Source: DAHUYF01 sp963838385 (GTDB lineage Bacteria > Pseudomonadota > Alphaproteobacteria > ATCC43930 > CGMCC-115725). Taken from it: DNA of 64,000 nt. The notes under the pieces were generated by a model. That model searched no databases, was not told the origin of the DNA, and saw only the letters and a list, made by a program, of their open reading frames with translations. Where the stretch lies: contig CAWIRE010000003.1 in NCBI GenBank assembly GCA_963838385.1, positions 186,001-250,000 of the forward strand. The letters are read 5' to 3'. Of the stretch, positions 55,980-64,000 are shown one piece after another; position 1 is the stretch's first letter; every line of letters begins with the position of its first letter. A program made the translations under genes and the position numbers.

Positions 55980-57635
55980 ATGTTCCAGCAAATTCCGGAT
56001 CCGTTGAACAACCTGTTCCTGACCTGGTTGGTGGCGTTGGTGCCGGTCATCGTGCTGCTGCTGCTGCTGGCCGTGTTCCGCGTCTCGGCCTGGCTGGCGA
56101 CGCTGATCGGCTCGCTCGTCACCTTTCTGCTCGCGGTGTGGGTGTGGCACATGCCGGCGGACAGCGGCGTCATCGCCTATTTCAACGGCTCCTTCACCGG
56201 CATTCAGAACGTCGACTGGATCACCTTCTGGGGGGTGGTGCTGTTCAACACCCTGGTGGTGACCGGCGTGTTCGAGAAATTCCGCCTCTGGCTCATCGCC
56301 AAAGGAACCGCGGATGTGCGGGTCCAGACCCTGCTTTTCGCCTGGGCGTTCGGCGCGCTGCTCGAGGGGCTGGTGGGATTCGGCTATCCCTGGGCGTTCG
56401 TTGCGCCCATCCTGATCAGCCTCGGCATTCCCGATCTCGACGCCATCCGCGTCGCCGCCATCGCCAATAACGCCCCCGTCTCCTATGGCGCCTTGGGCTC
56501 GCCGATCATCGCGCTGGCCAGCGTCACCGCGGCCACGCTCGGCGTCAGCCAGCCCGAGCTGCTGATGGCCTTCTCGGGCTCGGTCGGCAAGATCGTCGCC
56601 ATCCTGGCGCTGCTGCCGCCCTGGGTGCTGCTCTACCTGGTCAGCGGCTGGGAGGGCATCAAGGGCGGCTGGCCGCTCGCCATCGTCGGCTCGCTCGGCT
56701 ACATCGTCGGCCAGCTGCCGGTGGCGATCTATTTCGGGCCCTTCCTGCCCGATGTGGTCGGCGCCATCACCTGCTTCGCGGCACTCCTCATCCTGCTGCG
56801 GCTGTGGCAGCCGGCGAAAGTCATGGGCTATGGCGGCAAGCCGGTGCCGGCAAGCTTGCAGGCCAAGAGCGCGGAAGGCCACGGCCTCGGCAGCGGCGAG
56901 ATCTTCGGCGCCTGGCTGCCCTTCATCCTGCTGGTCGTGGTGGTGGTGCTGTGGACCGGTCCCTTCGACTGGGCCAAGACGCTGGCGACCTCGTGGCGGT
57001 ATCTGGCGACCTCGGCGAAATCCGCCGGCGGCAGCGCGATCAACATCGGCTTCGATTTCCGGCCGGGGGCGCCGGGCACCGCCATCCTCGTCGCCTGGGT
57101 TCTCGTCGTGCTGGCGCTGATCGGCCGCGGCGAGCTGAAGGTGGCGCAGCTCGGCGAGATTTTCGCCAGGACCTTCAAGCAGATGTGGGGCGCGCTGCTG
57201 GTCGGCGTGTTCATCTTCGGCCTGGCCATCGTCTACAACTACTCCGGCATGGCCGCCTCGCTCGCCAACGCCTTCTCGACCATCGGCGTGGCCTTCATCG
57301 TGGTGGCGCCCATCCTCGGCTGGATCGGCGTCGCGCTCTCCGGCAGCAACACCTCGACCAACGCGATGTTCGGCGTGTTCCAGACGCTGGTCGGCAAAAC
57401 CCTGGGCTTCCCGCTGCTGCTGTTGCCCACGCTCAACTCGGTGGGGGCGGAGATCGGCAAGCCGGTGGCGCCGCAGACCGCCAGCGTCGGCGTCTCGACC
57501 TCGCGCTTCGTGCGCAACGAGGGCGCGGTGATCCGCCACAATATGGGCTGGACCTTCGCGCTGCTGGTCTATCTCATCATCATCGGCATCGCCTGCTACC
57601 TGTTCTTCCCCGGCATCGCCGACCTGCATCGGTGA
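55980..57635 (+). CDS. lctP: L-lactate permease (LctP family)
   Basis: 551 residues from the ATG at 55980, preceded by GGGGGAG. Twelve or more helices and the family motifs GALLEGLVGFGYPWAFVAP and NNAPVSYGALGSP, plus the later SGSNTSTNAMFG and PTLNSVGAEIGKPVAPQTAS near the C-terminus, characterise the LctP/LldP/GlcA proton symporters for lactate and glycolate. Inner membrane. No lactate dehydrogenase gene is adjacent, so glycolate or another 2-hydroxy acid is also possible. Confidence 0.94.
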   Translation: MFQQIPDPLNNLFLTWLVALVPVIVLLLLLAVFRVSAWLATLIGSLVTFLLAVWVWHMPADSGVIAYFNGSFTGIQNVDWITFWGVVLFNTLVVTGVFEKFRLWLIAKGTADVRVQTLLFAWAFGALLEGLVGFGYPWAFVAPILISLGIPDLDAIRVAAIANNAPVSYGALGSPIIALASVTAATLGVSQPELLMAFSGSVGKIVAILALLPPWVLLYLVSGWEGIKGGWPLAIVGSLGYIVGQLPVAIYFGPFLPDVVGAITCFAALLILLRLWQPAKVMGYGGKPVPASLQAKSAEGHGLGSGEIFGAWLPFILLVVVVVLWTGPFDWAKTLATSWRYLATSAKSAGGSAINIGFDFRPGAPGTAILVAWVLVVLALIGRGELKVAQLGEIFARTFKQMWGALLVGVFIFGLAIVYNYSGMAASLANAFSTIGVAFIVVAPILGWIGVALSGSNTSTNAMFGVFQTLVGKTLGFPLLLLPTLNSVGAEIGKPVAPQTASVGVSTSRFVRNEGAVIRHNMGWTFALLVYLIIIGIACYLFFPGIADLHR

Positions 57636-57705
57636 GGCGCGCGACGCGGCTGCGAAAAAACGCCGCGGCGGGGTGGTTTTCTTAATCCTTCGCCCATAGA
57701 TGTGA

Positions 57706-57732
57706 AACGGCCGGCCTCGTGCCGGCCGTTTT
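57706..57732 (+). terminator. Rho-independent terminator of the lactate permease gene
   Basis: A perfect 10-bp stem (AACGGCCGGC with GCCGGCCGTT) and loop CTCGT, with the T-run TTTT overlapping the end of the stem. It stands 70 bases after the permease stop and 20 before the next gene's start, so it separates the two units. Confidence 0.85.
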
Positions 57733-57751
57733 CGTTCTATGGGGCTGAGCG

Positions 57752-58177
57752 ATGCATCGCGTGTTTCTGCCGGCGGTCCTGGGGCTGCTGCTGCTCGGGG
57801 CGCCGGCCGAGGCGGCGCGGGTGGTCGTCACCATCGACGGCGTGCACAGCGCCAAGGGCAGCGTCTTCGTCGCGCTCTATTCCAAGCCGGACGAGTTCCC
57901 GGACGGCGACTATTCCGATCAGCATACCAAGGTGAAGGCGGCGACCACGCCGATCACCGTGGTGTTCGACCACCTGCCGCCGGGCCGCTATGCCGTCGGC
58001 GCCTATCACGACGAGAACGACAACGGCCGGCTCGACACCAACTTCATCGGCTATCCCGCCGAGGGCTACGCGCTCTCGAACGGCATCCGCGCCATCATCT
58101 CGCGTCCGCGCTTCGTCGATGCCGCCTTCGCCGTCGCGGAAGGCGACACCGACGTGATGCTGCACGTCAAATACTGA
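57752..58177 (+). CDS. DUF2141 domain-containing secreted protein
   Basis: 141 residues. Signal peptide HRVFLPAVLGLLLLGAPAEA, then a small beta-sandwich with KGSVFVALYSKPDEFP, VVFDHLPPGRYAVGAYHDEN and NGRLDTNFIGYPAEGYALS, the run that defines DUF2141. Likely periplasmic or extracellular; biochemical role unknown. The YHDENDNGRLDTN segment is EF-like and could bind calcium. Confidence 0.88.
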   Translation: MHRVFLPAVLGLLLLGAPAEAARVVVTIDGVHSAKGSVFVALYSKPDEFPDGDYSDQHTKVKAATTPITVVFDHLPPGRYAVGAYHDENDNGRLDTNFIGYPAEGYALSNGIRAIISRPRFVDAAFAVAEGDTDVMLHVKY

Positions 58178-58184
58178 CCGGCTC

Positions 58185-59405
58185 CTAAGGCTTCTTGGTG
58201 ATCGGGCAGTCCTCGTCCTCGAGCCGCGGGAAGGCCTGCGCGCCCGGAATGGTCGCCAGCACCTTGTAGTAATCCCAGGGCCCTTTCGACTCCTCCGGCT
58301 TCTTCACCTCGACGAGATAGAGGTCGTGCACCATCAGCCCGTCCTCGCGCAGCCTGCCGTGGCGGGCGAAGAAATCCTCGATCGGCGTCTCGCGCATCTT
58401 GGCCGCGACCTTGAGCGGCTCGTCGGTGCCGGTGGCCTTGATCGCGGCGAGATAGTGGGCGACGGCGGAATAGGTGCCGGCCTGCCACATGGTCGGCATC
58501 TTGTGCAGCTTGTCGTAGAAGCGCTTGGACCAGGCGCGGGTCTTGTCGTCCATGTCCCAGTAGAAGCTGGTGGTGAGCAGCAGCCCCTGCGCCGTCTTGA
58601 GCCCCAGCGCGTTCACGTCGGTGATGAGGATCAGCAGCCCGGCCATCTGCTGCCCGCCCTTGAACAAGCCGAACTCGCCGCCGATCTTGATGGCGTTGGT
58701 GTTGTCGGGCGGACCGGCGGCGATGCCGATGATCTTCGCCTTCGAGGTCTGCGCCTGCAGCACGAAGGAGGTGAGATCGGGCGAGTTGAAGGGGAATTTG
58801 ACCGCCCCCACCACTTGCGCGCCATTGGCCTGGGCCACGCGGCCGGCATCGGCCTCGAGCGAATGGCCGAAGGCGTAATCGGCAGTGAGGAAGAACCAGG
58901 TCTTGCCGCCGCGCTGCGTCACCGCCTTGGCGGTGCCGGTGGCGAGCGCGTGGGTGTCGAAGGCCCATTGCATGCTGTAGGGCGAGCAGCTCTTGCCGGT
59001 GAAGGTATCGGTGCCGGTCGATTCCGTGATGAAGAGCTTGCGCTTCTGGCGCGAGACCTCCTGCACCGCGAGGCCCACCGCCGAGACCGGCACGTCGACG
59101 ATGAGGTCGACCTGCTCGTCGTCATACCATTGCCGCGCGATAGCGGCGCCGATATCGGGCTTGAGCTGGTGGTTGGCCGAGATCACCTGGATGGGCTTGC
59201 CCGCCACTTTGCCGCCGAAATCCGCGACCGCCATCTCGGCCGCGGTGACCGAGCCCTGGCCGGTGGCGTCGGAGGCCGGCCCCGAGAGATCGGTCAACAC
59301 CCCGATCTTGACGACGTCGTCCGAGATCTGCGCCCGGGCCTGGGCGGCGGTGACGAGCAGGGCCGCGGCGGCGGCGATGGCGGCGAGACGGCAATGACCG
59401 GGCAT
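58185..59405 (-). CDS. Branched-chain amino acid-type ABC transporter substrate-binding protein
   Basis: 406 residues. Signal peptide LAAIAAAAALLVTAAQARAQ, followed by VVKIGVLTDLSGPASDATGQG, the Peripla_BP_6 opening; a DYAFGHSLE segment near residue 190 binds the ligand in relatives. Orphan: no permease or ATPase genes are beside it. Divergent from the acetamidase/formamidase gene with 160 bases between, which suggests that the ligand may be an amide. Confidence 0.92.
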   Translation of the reverse strand: MPGHCRLAAIAAAAALLVTAAQARAQISDDVVKIGVLTDLSGPASDATGQGSVTAAEMAVADFGGKVAGKPIQVISANHQLKPDIGAAIARQWYDDEQVDLIVDVPVSAVGLAVQEVSRQKRKLFITESTGTDTFTGKSCSPYSMQWAFDTHALATGTAKAVTQRGGKTWFFLTADYAFGHSLEADAGRVAQANGAQVVGAVKFPFNSPDLTSFVLQAQTSKAKIIGIAAGPPDNTNAIKIGGEFGLFKGGQQMAGLLILITDVNALGLKTAQGLLLTTSFYWDMDDKTRAWSKRFYDKLHKMPTMWQAGTYSAVAHYLAAIKATGTDEPLKVAAKMRETPIEDFFARHGRLREDGLMVHDLYLVEVKKPEESKGPWDYYKVLATIPGAQAFPRLEDEDCPITKKP

Positions 59406-59568
59406 GGATCCTCCCCAAAGGCGCTTTTCGTTGGTCCCAGCCTAGGCCAGAGCCCGGCCGGTGCAAAGCGCTCGCACGCGGACAGGGTAGTGGGGGCGAT
59501 CGCTTGCCGGCCGGCGGCGCATCCGCCAGAGTCGCGGCCGGTGGCCGCCCCAACCCAGGACCTTGCCC

Positions 59569-60795
59569 ATGCATGACGATGCCCACGCCCATGGCCCGGC
59601 CCAGCGCTCCGAGCGCGGCCGTTACGTCGACTTCGTCGACGAGCTCTACCGGCTGCAGCTGATCGATCGCGAGAAGCGCGACTTCCTGCGCCAGGGGCTG
59701 CGGCTGGCCGAGGGCGCTCCGCCGACGCCCCTGCTGCCGCCTTCCTCGCTGGCCTGCCGCGTCTCGGAAGCCGGGCTGAAGCGCGCCGCCGATGCCCGGC
59801 TGGCCGAAAGCCTGGGGCAGGGACGGCACCGGCTGCGCTGCGGGCCGGAGACGGTGCATTGGGGCTATCTCTGGGGCGCGGCCGAGCCGGTGCTGCGCGT
59901 CAACCCCGGCGATACCGTCACCATCGACACCGTCTCGCATGAAGGCATGCTCGCCGATCAGGGCGATCCCGAAAGCTTCTTCGCCCGCTTCGGCATCGGC
60001 AAGGAGGCGGTGCTCGCCGATCTCGTCGGCGTCTACACCAAGGTGCAGCACAGCGGCATCGGCCCGCATGTGGTCAGCGGTCCCATCGCGATATCGGGCG
60101 CCGAGCCCGGCGACGTCCTTGCCGTCCATGTGATCGAGGCCGAGCCGCGCGTGCCTTACGGCGTCAACAGCATGCGTCTCAATCGCGGCGGACTGCCCGA
60201 CGAGTTCACCTTGAACCGCAGCATCGTCATCCCCTTCGACCTCGACCGGCGCGTCGCCAAATTCTCCGAGCGCATCGAGGTGCCGCTGGCGCCGTTCTTC
60301 GGCATCATGGCGACCGGCCCGGCGCGCAACCTCGGCCGCGTCAGCTCCGGCCCGCCCGGCGCCTTCGGCGGCAACATCGATCTCAAGGACCTGACCGCCG
60401 GCTCGATCCTTTATCTGCCGGTCCATGTGCCCGACGCCCTCTTCATGGTCGGCGACGGCCATGCGGCGCAAGGCGACGGCGAGGTCGATCTCACCGCCAT
60501 CGAGACCTCGCTCACCGGCACCTTCCGCTTCGAGCTGATCAAGGGCAAACCGCTCGCCTGGCCGCGCGCGGAGACGCCGACGCATTGGATCACGCTGGGC
60601 CTGCACGAGAACCTCGAGGAGGCGATGAAGCTGGCGCTGCGCGAATGCATCAAGTTCCTGAGCGAAGAGCAGGGGCTGACCCGGGTCGACGCCTATGCGC
60701 TGGCCTCGATCGCCGTCGATTTCGAGGTAACGCAGGTGGTGGACGGCGTGAAGGGCATCCACGCCATGATTCCCAAGGGAATCTTCAAGGGTTAG
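59569..60795 (+). CDS. Acetamidase/formamidase family protein
   Basis: 408 residues from the ATG at 59569 (TTG at 59563 possible). The FmdA_AmdA family is recognised from VHWGYLWGAAEPVLRVNPGDTVTIDT, the GPIAISGAEPGDVLAVHV stretch and the central FGGNIDLKDLTAGSILYLPV with VGDGHAAQGDGEV, where Asp, His and Glu form the metal site. Hydrolyses short amides to ammonia and an acid in the cytoplasm, a nitrogen-scavenging role. Confidence 0.93.
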   Translation: MHDDAHAHGPAQRSERGRYVDFVDELYRLQLIDREKRDFLRQGLRLAEGAPPTPLLPPSSLACRVSEAGLKRAADARLAESLGQGRHRLRCGPETVHWGYLWGAAEPVLRVNPGDTVTIDTVSHEGMLADQGDPESFFARFGIGKEAVLADLVGVYTKVQHSGIGPHVVSGPIAISGAEPGDVLAVHVIEAEPRVPYGVNSMRLNRGGLPDEFTLNRSIVIPFDLDRRVAKFSERIEVPLAPFFGIMATGPARNLGRVSSGPPGAFGGNIDLKDLTAGSILYLPVHVPDALFMVGDGHAAQGDGEVDLTAIETSLTGTFRFELIKGKPLAWPRAETPTHWITLGLHENLEEAMKLALRECIKFLSEEQGLTRVDAYALASIAVDFEVTQVVDGVKGIHAMIPKGIFKG

Positions 60796-60804
60796 CTCGT
60801 TTGG

Positions 60805-60957
60805 CAGCACCGTGATCGTGCCGCTCACGCCGATGCCTTCATGCGGGGTGCAGAAATAGCGGTACTTGCCCGGAACCATGAGCACCCGGCGGAAGCTCTC
60901 GCCAGGCTGCAGCTCGCCCGGGGCGAGGCTCGGATTTGCGATAGTCTGTCCTAGAGC
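60805..60957 (-). pseudogene. Cupredoxin C-terminal fragment
   Basis: The minus-strand frame reads about 51 residues: TIANPSLAPGELQPGESF, then VPGKYRYFCTPHEGIGVSG and TITVLPN, which is the C-terminal copper loop of plastocyanin- and pseudoazurin-like proteins. The upstream His ligand half of the domain is absent, the axial Met is Val (CTPHEGIGV), and the frame overruns into the acetamidase gene without a stop. It is squeezed between the acetamidase and PAS_5 genes. A decayed remnant is the likeliest reading. Confidence 0.55.
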
Positions 60958-61559
60958 CGGGGTATCACCGGCTTGCCGTCATGGGTCATCGGCACCACGC
61001 CGGCGAGCAGGCGGACGACCGCGCCCTGGTCATCGCCGAACGGCAGCACCAGACGGTGCCAGGTCGAGGTATAGACGGCGGCCGGCGGCCCATGCAGGGT
61101 GGAGAGCACCTCGCCGCGGCGCTGCGCCGCACGATAAAGCGCGACGCCGAACTCGACGATATAGGGGCTGGCCTTGAGCTCGGAGGTGAGCTGGCCGGTG
61201 AGGTCGAAGCCGGAGACCGCGGCCACCACGCTGCCGAACACGCGATAGCGGAAATCGCGGCCACCCTCGACCGTCTCGAGCAGGTTGATGAAGCCGAGCG
61301 CCGGCCGCAGCTCCATCGCATCGATCTCGTTGCGATGCGGCAGCCGCCGCTTGCCGCGCAGATCGCTCCAATAGCGCAGCAGGAACCGGTGCTGGGGCGT
61401 GTCGAGGCTTTCGACCGGCGGATTCCATCGCAGCTCCGGCCCGCGGGCGCCGGCGGCGGCAAATACCTCGCGCACTTCGGCGGGAGCGTCCCCGGCGATC
61501 GCCGCCGCCCAGCGCTCGACGCGCTCCCAGTCGAGCGGCGTGGGAACGGCCGTGGTCAT
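60951..61559 (-). CDS. PAS_5 family protein
   Basis: 202 residues from the ATG at 61559; the longer frame to 61640 has no ribosome site. The central part (HRFLLRYWSDLRGKRRLPHR, ALGFINLLETVEGGRDFRYRVFGS) is the PAS_5 domain common in Rhodospirillales, and WHRLVLPFGDD is its last strand. No output domain is attached. It probably binds a ligand or partner; function unknown. Confidence 0.85.
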   Translation of the reverse strand: MTTAVPTPLDWERVERWAAAIAGDAPAEVREVFAAAGARGPELRWNPPVESLDTPQHRFLLRYWSDLRGKRRLPHRNEIDAMELRPALGFINLLETVEGGRDFRYRVFGSVVAAVSGFDLTGQLTSELKASPYIVEFGVALYRAAQRRGEVLSTLHGPPAAVYTSTWHRLVLPFGDDQGAVVRLLAGVVPMTHDGKPVIPRL

Positions 61560-61723
61560 GGCGCACGACCGCGAGCGGGCGTCGCGGCGCCGTCGATGGC
61601 CGTGGCCTTGCGGATCGCGCGACCCTGCATGGGAGGACATGATAGTCGCCCGCGGCGCTTGAGCAATGGACCGCGACGGGGGAAAGTAGCGCCCGTTCCG
61701 CCGCTGCCGAGCGAGGCTCTCCC

Positions 61724-62650
61724 GTGCCGGTCTATGTGCTTGATCCCATTAGCCCGCGCGCCCTGGCGCGCCTCGGCCCGGATGTGGTCGATTGGCGCGA
61801 TCCCGCGCTTGCCGCCTGGCCCGAGCGGGCGGATGCGATCATCACCCGCACCAGCCCGGTCGCCGCCGCCGACATCGCCCGCGCCCGCCGGCTCAAGGTC
61901 ATCGGCAAGCATGGCGTCGGCGTCGACAATATCGCGCTCGACGCCGCCCGCGCCCGCGGCATCCCGGTGGTCAACACGCCCGGCGCCAATGCCGATGGCG
62001 TGGCCGAGCTGGTGCTGGCCATGGCGCTGGCGGCGGCGCGGCATCTGGTGGCGGCCGATCGGGCGCTGCGCGCCGGAAATCTCGCGCCGGCGAGCCTGCC
62101 GCCCGGGCGGGAGCTCGCCGGCCGCCGCCTGGGGGTGGCGGGCTTCGGCCAGGTCGGCCGCCGCGTCGCCGATCTTTTCGCCCGCGCCCTGCGCATGCCG
62201 GTCATGGCCTACGATCCCGCGCTTCCGGCCGAGGCGATCCGCGCCGCCGGCGCAACGCCGGCCGGCTCGATCGACGAGCTCGTCGCGGCCAGCGACGTGC
62301 TGAGCCTGCATCTGCCGCTCACCGCCGCGACGCGCGGCCTTATCGGCGCGCGCGAGCTGGCGCTGATGCCCGAGGGTGCCATCCTGATCAACACCGCGCG
62401 CGGCGGCATCGTCGACGAGGCGGCGCTCGCCGCCGCGCTGCGGCGCGGCCGGCCGGCCGCGGCGGCGAGCGACGTCTTCGTCACCGAGCCGCCGCCCCCC
62501 GATCACCCGCTGCTGCTTCTGCCTAACTTCATCGCCACGCCGCATCTCGGTGCTGCTACCGCGGAGTCGCTCGACCGCGTCGGCCTGCTCGTCGTCGAGC
62601 AGGTGCTCGAGGTGCTGGCCGGCAAGCCGCCGCGCCACCCGGTGGGATGA
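61724..62650 (+). CDS. D-2-hydroxyacid dehydrogenase (D-isomer specific, NAD-binding)
   Basis: 308 residues from a GTG. The nucleotide-binding motif is VAGFGQVGRRVADL, the catalytic Arg is in NTARGGIVDE, Glu in FVTEPPP and His in TPHLGAAT. N-terminal IGKHGVGVDNIALD is the typical substrate region of 3-phosphoglycerate dehydrogenase-like enzymes. Reduces a 2-keto acid or oxidises a D-hydroxy acid. With the lactate-type permease some kilobases away a hydroxy acid pathway is conceivable, but the two are not linked in an operon. Confidence 0.92.
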   Translation: MPVYVLDPISPRALARLGPDVVDWRDPALAAWPERADAIITRTSPVAAADIARARRLKVIGKHGVGVDNIALDAARARGIPVVNTPGANADGVAELVLAMALAAARHLVAADRALRAGNLAPASLPPGRELAGRRLGVAGFGQVGRRVADLFARALRMPVMAYDPALPAEAIRAAGATPAGSIDELVAASDVLSLHLPLTAATRGLIGARELALMPEGAILINTARGGIVDEAALAAALRRGRPAAAASDVFVTEPPPPDHPLLLLPNFIATPHLGAATAESLDRVGLLVVEQVLEVLAGKPPRHPVG

Positions 62651-62766
62651 TGTCCGGCCAAGCGGCTAGCGGGTCAGTCTGACTTCCATTCCCGATCCGG
62701 AGCGGAAGGTGGATCTACCGCCGTTTCGTGCGAGGAGGGGGCGAGAACGACGCCACGATCGGGATT

Positions 62767-63657
62767 TTATGTGCGCCCCAAGGCCACGAGCTTGGCAGTC
62801 TGCTCGAACGCCGAGCTGAGAGTGGCCGCTCCGCCGGCATCGGAAATTCTGTCGAACGCCGCCGCGATATTTTCTGGTGTGCGCTCCTCTTCCCGAAAGT
62901 GGACGCCCACGGTTTCCGTGATCAAGGTGCGCGCGAAGGAGCCTGCCCCCGCGCACAACATCACGCGCGAGGGCGCATCTTCGGACACCAGGAACAGGAC
63001 GCCCGGCGTGATCGACTCGGGCGTCAACACCTCGGCGGCCTCTTTCGAGATCAATCCCTCCGTCATCCTGGTCGCCGCCGTGGGCAAAAGGACATTGGTG
63101 CGTATGTTATGCTTCTCGCCCTCGAGGTGGAGAACGTTCATCAGGCCCACCATGGCCGCTTTGGCCGTCCCATAGTTTGATTGCCCAAAGTTTCCGTACA
63201 AGCCGGACGCAGACGACGTCAGGACGATGCGGCCGTATTTCCGTTCGCGCATCGTGTCCCACACCGCCTTGGTGCAATTGACCGTTCCCATGACATGCAC
63301 ATCGAGGACGAGGCGGAAATCGGCCAGGTCCATTTTGCTGAAAGTCTTGTCCCGAAGGATTCCGGCGTTGTTGACCAGAATATCCACCCGGCCCCAACGT
63401 CCCAAAACCTGCGTCACCATGTTCTGGACCGAAGCGACGTCGCTCACATTCGCGCCGAGCGCTATTGCTTCTCCACCGCGCGCGCCGATATCCGCCGCGA
63501 CCTCCGAGGCGGCGGCCGGCGGCCCATCGACGGACGGGTCGAAGTCGACCACAACGACTTTGGCGCCGCGCGCCGCAAGACCGAGCGCATGGCTCCGGCC
63601 GAGTCCCCGGGCCGCTCCCGTAACGATCGCTACCCGATCATCGAACCGGATTTCCAT
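62767..63657 (-). CDS. SDR family 3-hydroxyacyl-CoA dehydrogenase-like protein
   Basis: 296 residues. Gly motif TGAARGLGRSHAL, NNAG, catalytic Ser in TSSASGLYGNFGQSNY with the Y-x3-K as YGTAK. The FDDRVAIVTGAARGLGRSHA opening and GQSNYGTAKAAMVGLMN run are characteristic of the dehydrogenase domain of multifunctional beta-oxidation enzyme type 2. It would oxidise a 3-hydroxyacyl-CoA. Upstream lies the end of a sugar ABC ATPase gene in the same direction. Confidence 0.9.
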   Translation of the reverse strand: MEIRFDDRVAIVTGAARGLGRSHALGLAARGAKVVVVDFDPSVDGPPAAASEVAADIGARGGEAIALGANVSDVASVQNMVTQVLGRWGRVDILVNNAGILRDKTFSKMDLADFRLVLDVHVMGTVNCTKAVWDTMRERKYGRIVLTSSASGLYGNFGQSNYGTAKAAMVGLMNVLHLEGEKHNIRTNVLLPTAATRMTEGLISKEAAEVLTPESITPGVLFLVSEDAPSRVMLCAGAGSFARTLITETVGVHFREEERTPENIAAAFDRISDAGGAATLSSAFEQTAKLVALGRT

Positions 63658-63723
63658 TGTTCTCCTCTTTCAAGCTGTTGGGCTTCGTTGTCTTTCTTCG
63701 CGGATCAACCAAGACGCCGAGGT

Positions 63724-64000
63724 CTAATACACCGCCGCAAACATGACGGTTGCGGATGTCGCCTCGTCGGGCGACAGTTCCGCGACGATCCGGCCCTGTC
63801 TCGAAACGAGAATTCGGTCGGACAGGCTCAAGATCTCCGGCAGGTAGGACGATATGACGATCACGGCGAGTCCGTCGTCGGCGAGGGCGCCGATCAGATG
63901 GTGGATCTCGGCGATGGCGCCGACGTCCACGCCGCGTGTCGGCTCGTCGAAAATGATCAGCTTGGGTTTCTGGACCAACGACTTCGCGATGACCACCTTC
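63724..64000 (-). CDS. Sugar ABC transporter ATP-binding protein (RbsA/MglA type), 3' end
   Basis: The C-terminal 91 or so residues; the gene begins beyond the right edge. Walker B PKLIIFDEPTRGVDVGA is the second-domain form found in duplicated sugar ATPases of the ribose/galactose group, and the H-loop region is VIVISSYLPEILSLSD, in which the usual His is replaced by Tyr, as is common in the second half (SSELPE) of that family. Imports a monosaccharide or related compound. Confidence 0.85.
   Translation of the reverse strand, partial: KVVIAKSLVQKPKLIIFDEPTRGVDVGAIAEIHHLIGALADDGLAVIVISSYLPEILSLSDRILVSRQGRIVAELSPDEATSATVMFAAVY

Overview
The window is GC-rich throughout, with dense, mostly compact gene order and long open shadow frames. 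The gene content suggests a free-living, metabolically versatile alphaproteobacterium, most likely of the Rhodospirillales or a neighbouring order: zeta-class and omega-class glutathione transferases, a TauD/TfdA dioxygenase, a Rieske oxygenase, several orphan periplasmic binding proteins, a lactate permease, a PAS_5-type protein and a CtrA-like TTAA-N7-TTAAC box. The species cannot be fixed from the sequence. No rRNA, tRNA, CRISPR array, insertion sequence or phage gene was recognised.

Layout. (1) 1-3.4 kb: aromatic/organic acid catabolism (end of an amidohydrolase, maleylacetoacetate isomerase, TauD-like dioxygenase), then an rhlE-type RNA helicase. (2) 3.8-6.7 kb: a solitary, visibly AT-richer gene for a metallophosphoesterase fused to a STAND-like NTPase and a helical repeat tail, the best candidate for a defence gene. 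(3) 6.9-25 kb: accessory metabolism: class II aldolase, DUF3237, mtgA, a two-subunit Rieske oxygenase with a binding protein, GSTs, a two-domain VOC enzyme, a five-gene Dpp/Opp-type peptide ABC operon ending in a frameshifted GST, an ADP-forming acyl-CoA synthetase and an SDR. (4) 24-55.8 kb: a large surface polysaccharide locus. (5) 56-64 kb: lactate permease, DUF2141, binding protein, acetamidase/formamidase, PAS_5 protein, hydroxyacid dehydrogenase, SDR and the end of a sugar ABC ATPase.

The polysaccharide locus holds four family 4-type glycosyltransferases, two nucleotide-sugar epimerases (one resembling GDP-mannose 3,5-epimerase), a Wzx-type flippase, an O-antigen ligase/polymerase-type membrane protein, a Wzc-type co-polymerase/tyrosine kinase split by an apparent frameshift, two GMC oxidoreductases, an aldo/keto reductase plus a decayed one, a methyltransferase, and two paralogous beta-helix proteins, one with tandem CBM60-like modules and one a lipoprotein.

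Within it lies the most interesting feature: an overlapping four-gene operon, UbiA-type phosphoribosyl/prenyl transferase (with a fused HAD domain) - GtrA - DprE1-like oxidase - DprE2-like reductase, in the same GtrA-DprE1-DprE2 order as the mycobacterial polyprenyl-phosphoryl-D-arabinose pathway. A PAP2 phosphatase and a GT-C-like membrane protein lie a few kilobases away. This predicts a Gram-negative route to lipid-linked D-arabinofuranose and an arabinosylated surface glycan. The DprE1-like protein carries Ala where the mycobacterial enzyme has the benzothiazinone-reactive Cys387.

Three coding relics or breaks recur: the omega-GST and the wzc-like gene each look like one intact gene carrying a single extra base, and an aldo/keto reductase has lost its centre. 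Whether the two single-base breaks are biological or sequencing errors is not decidable here.
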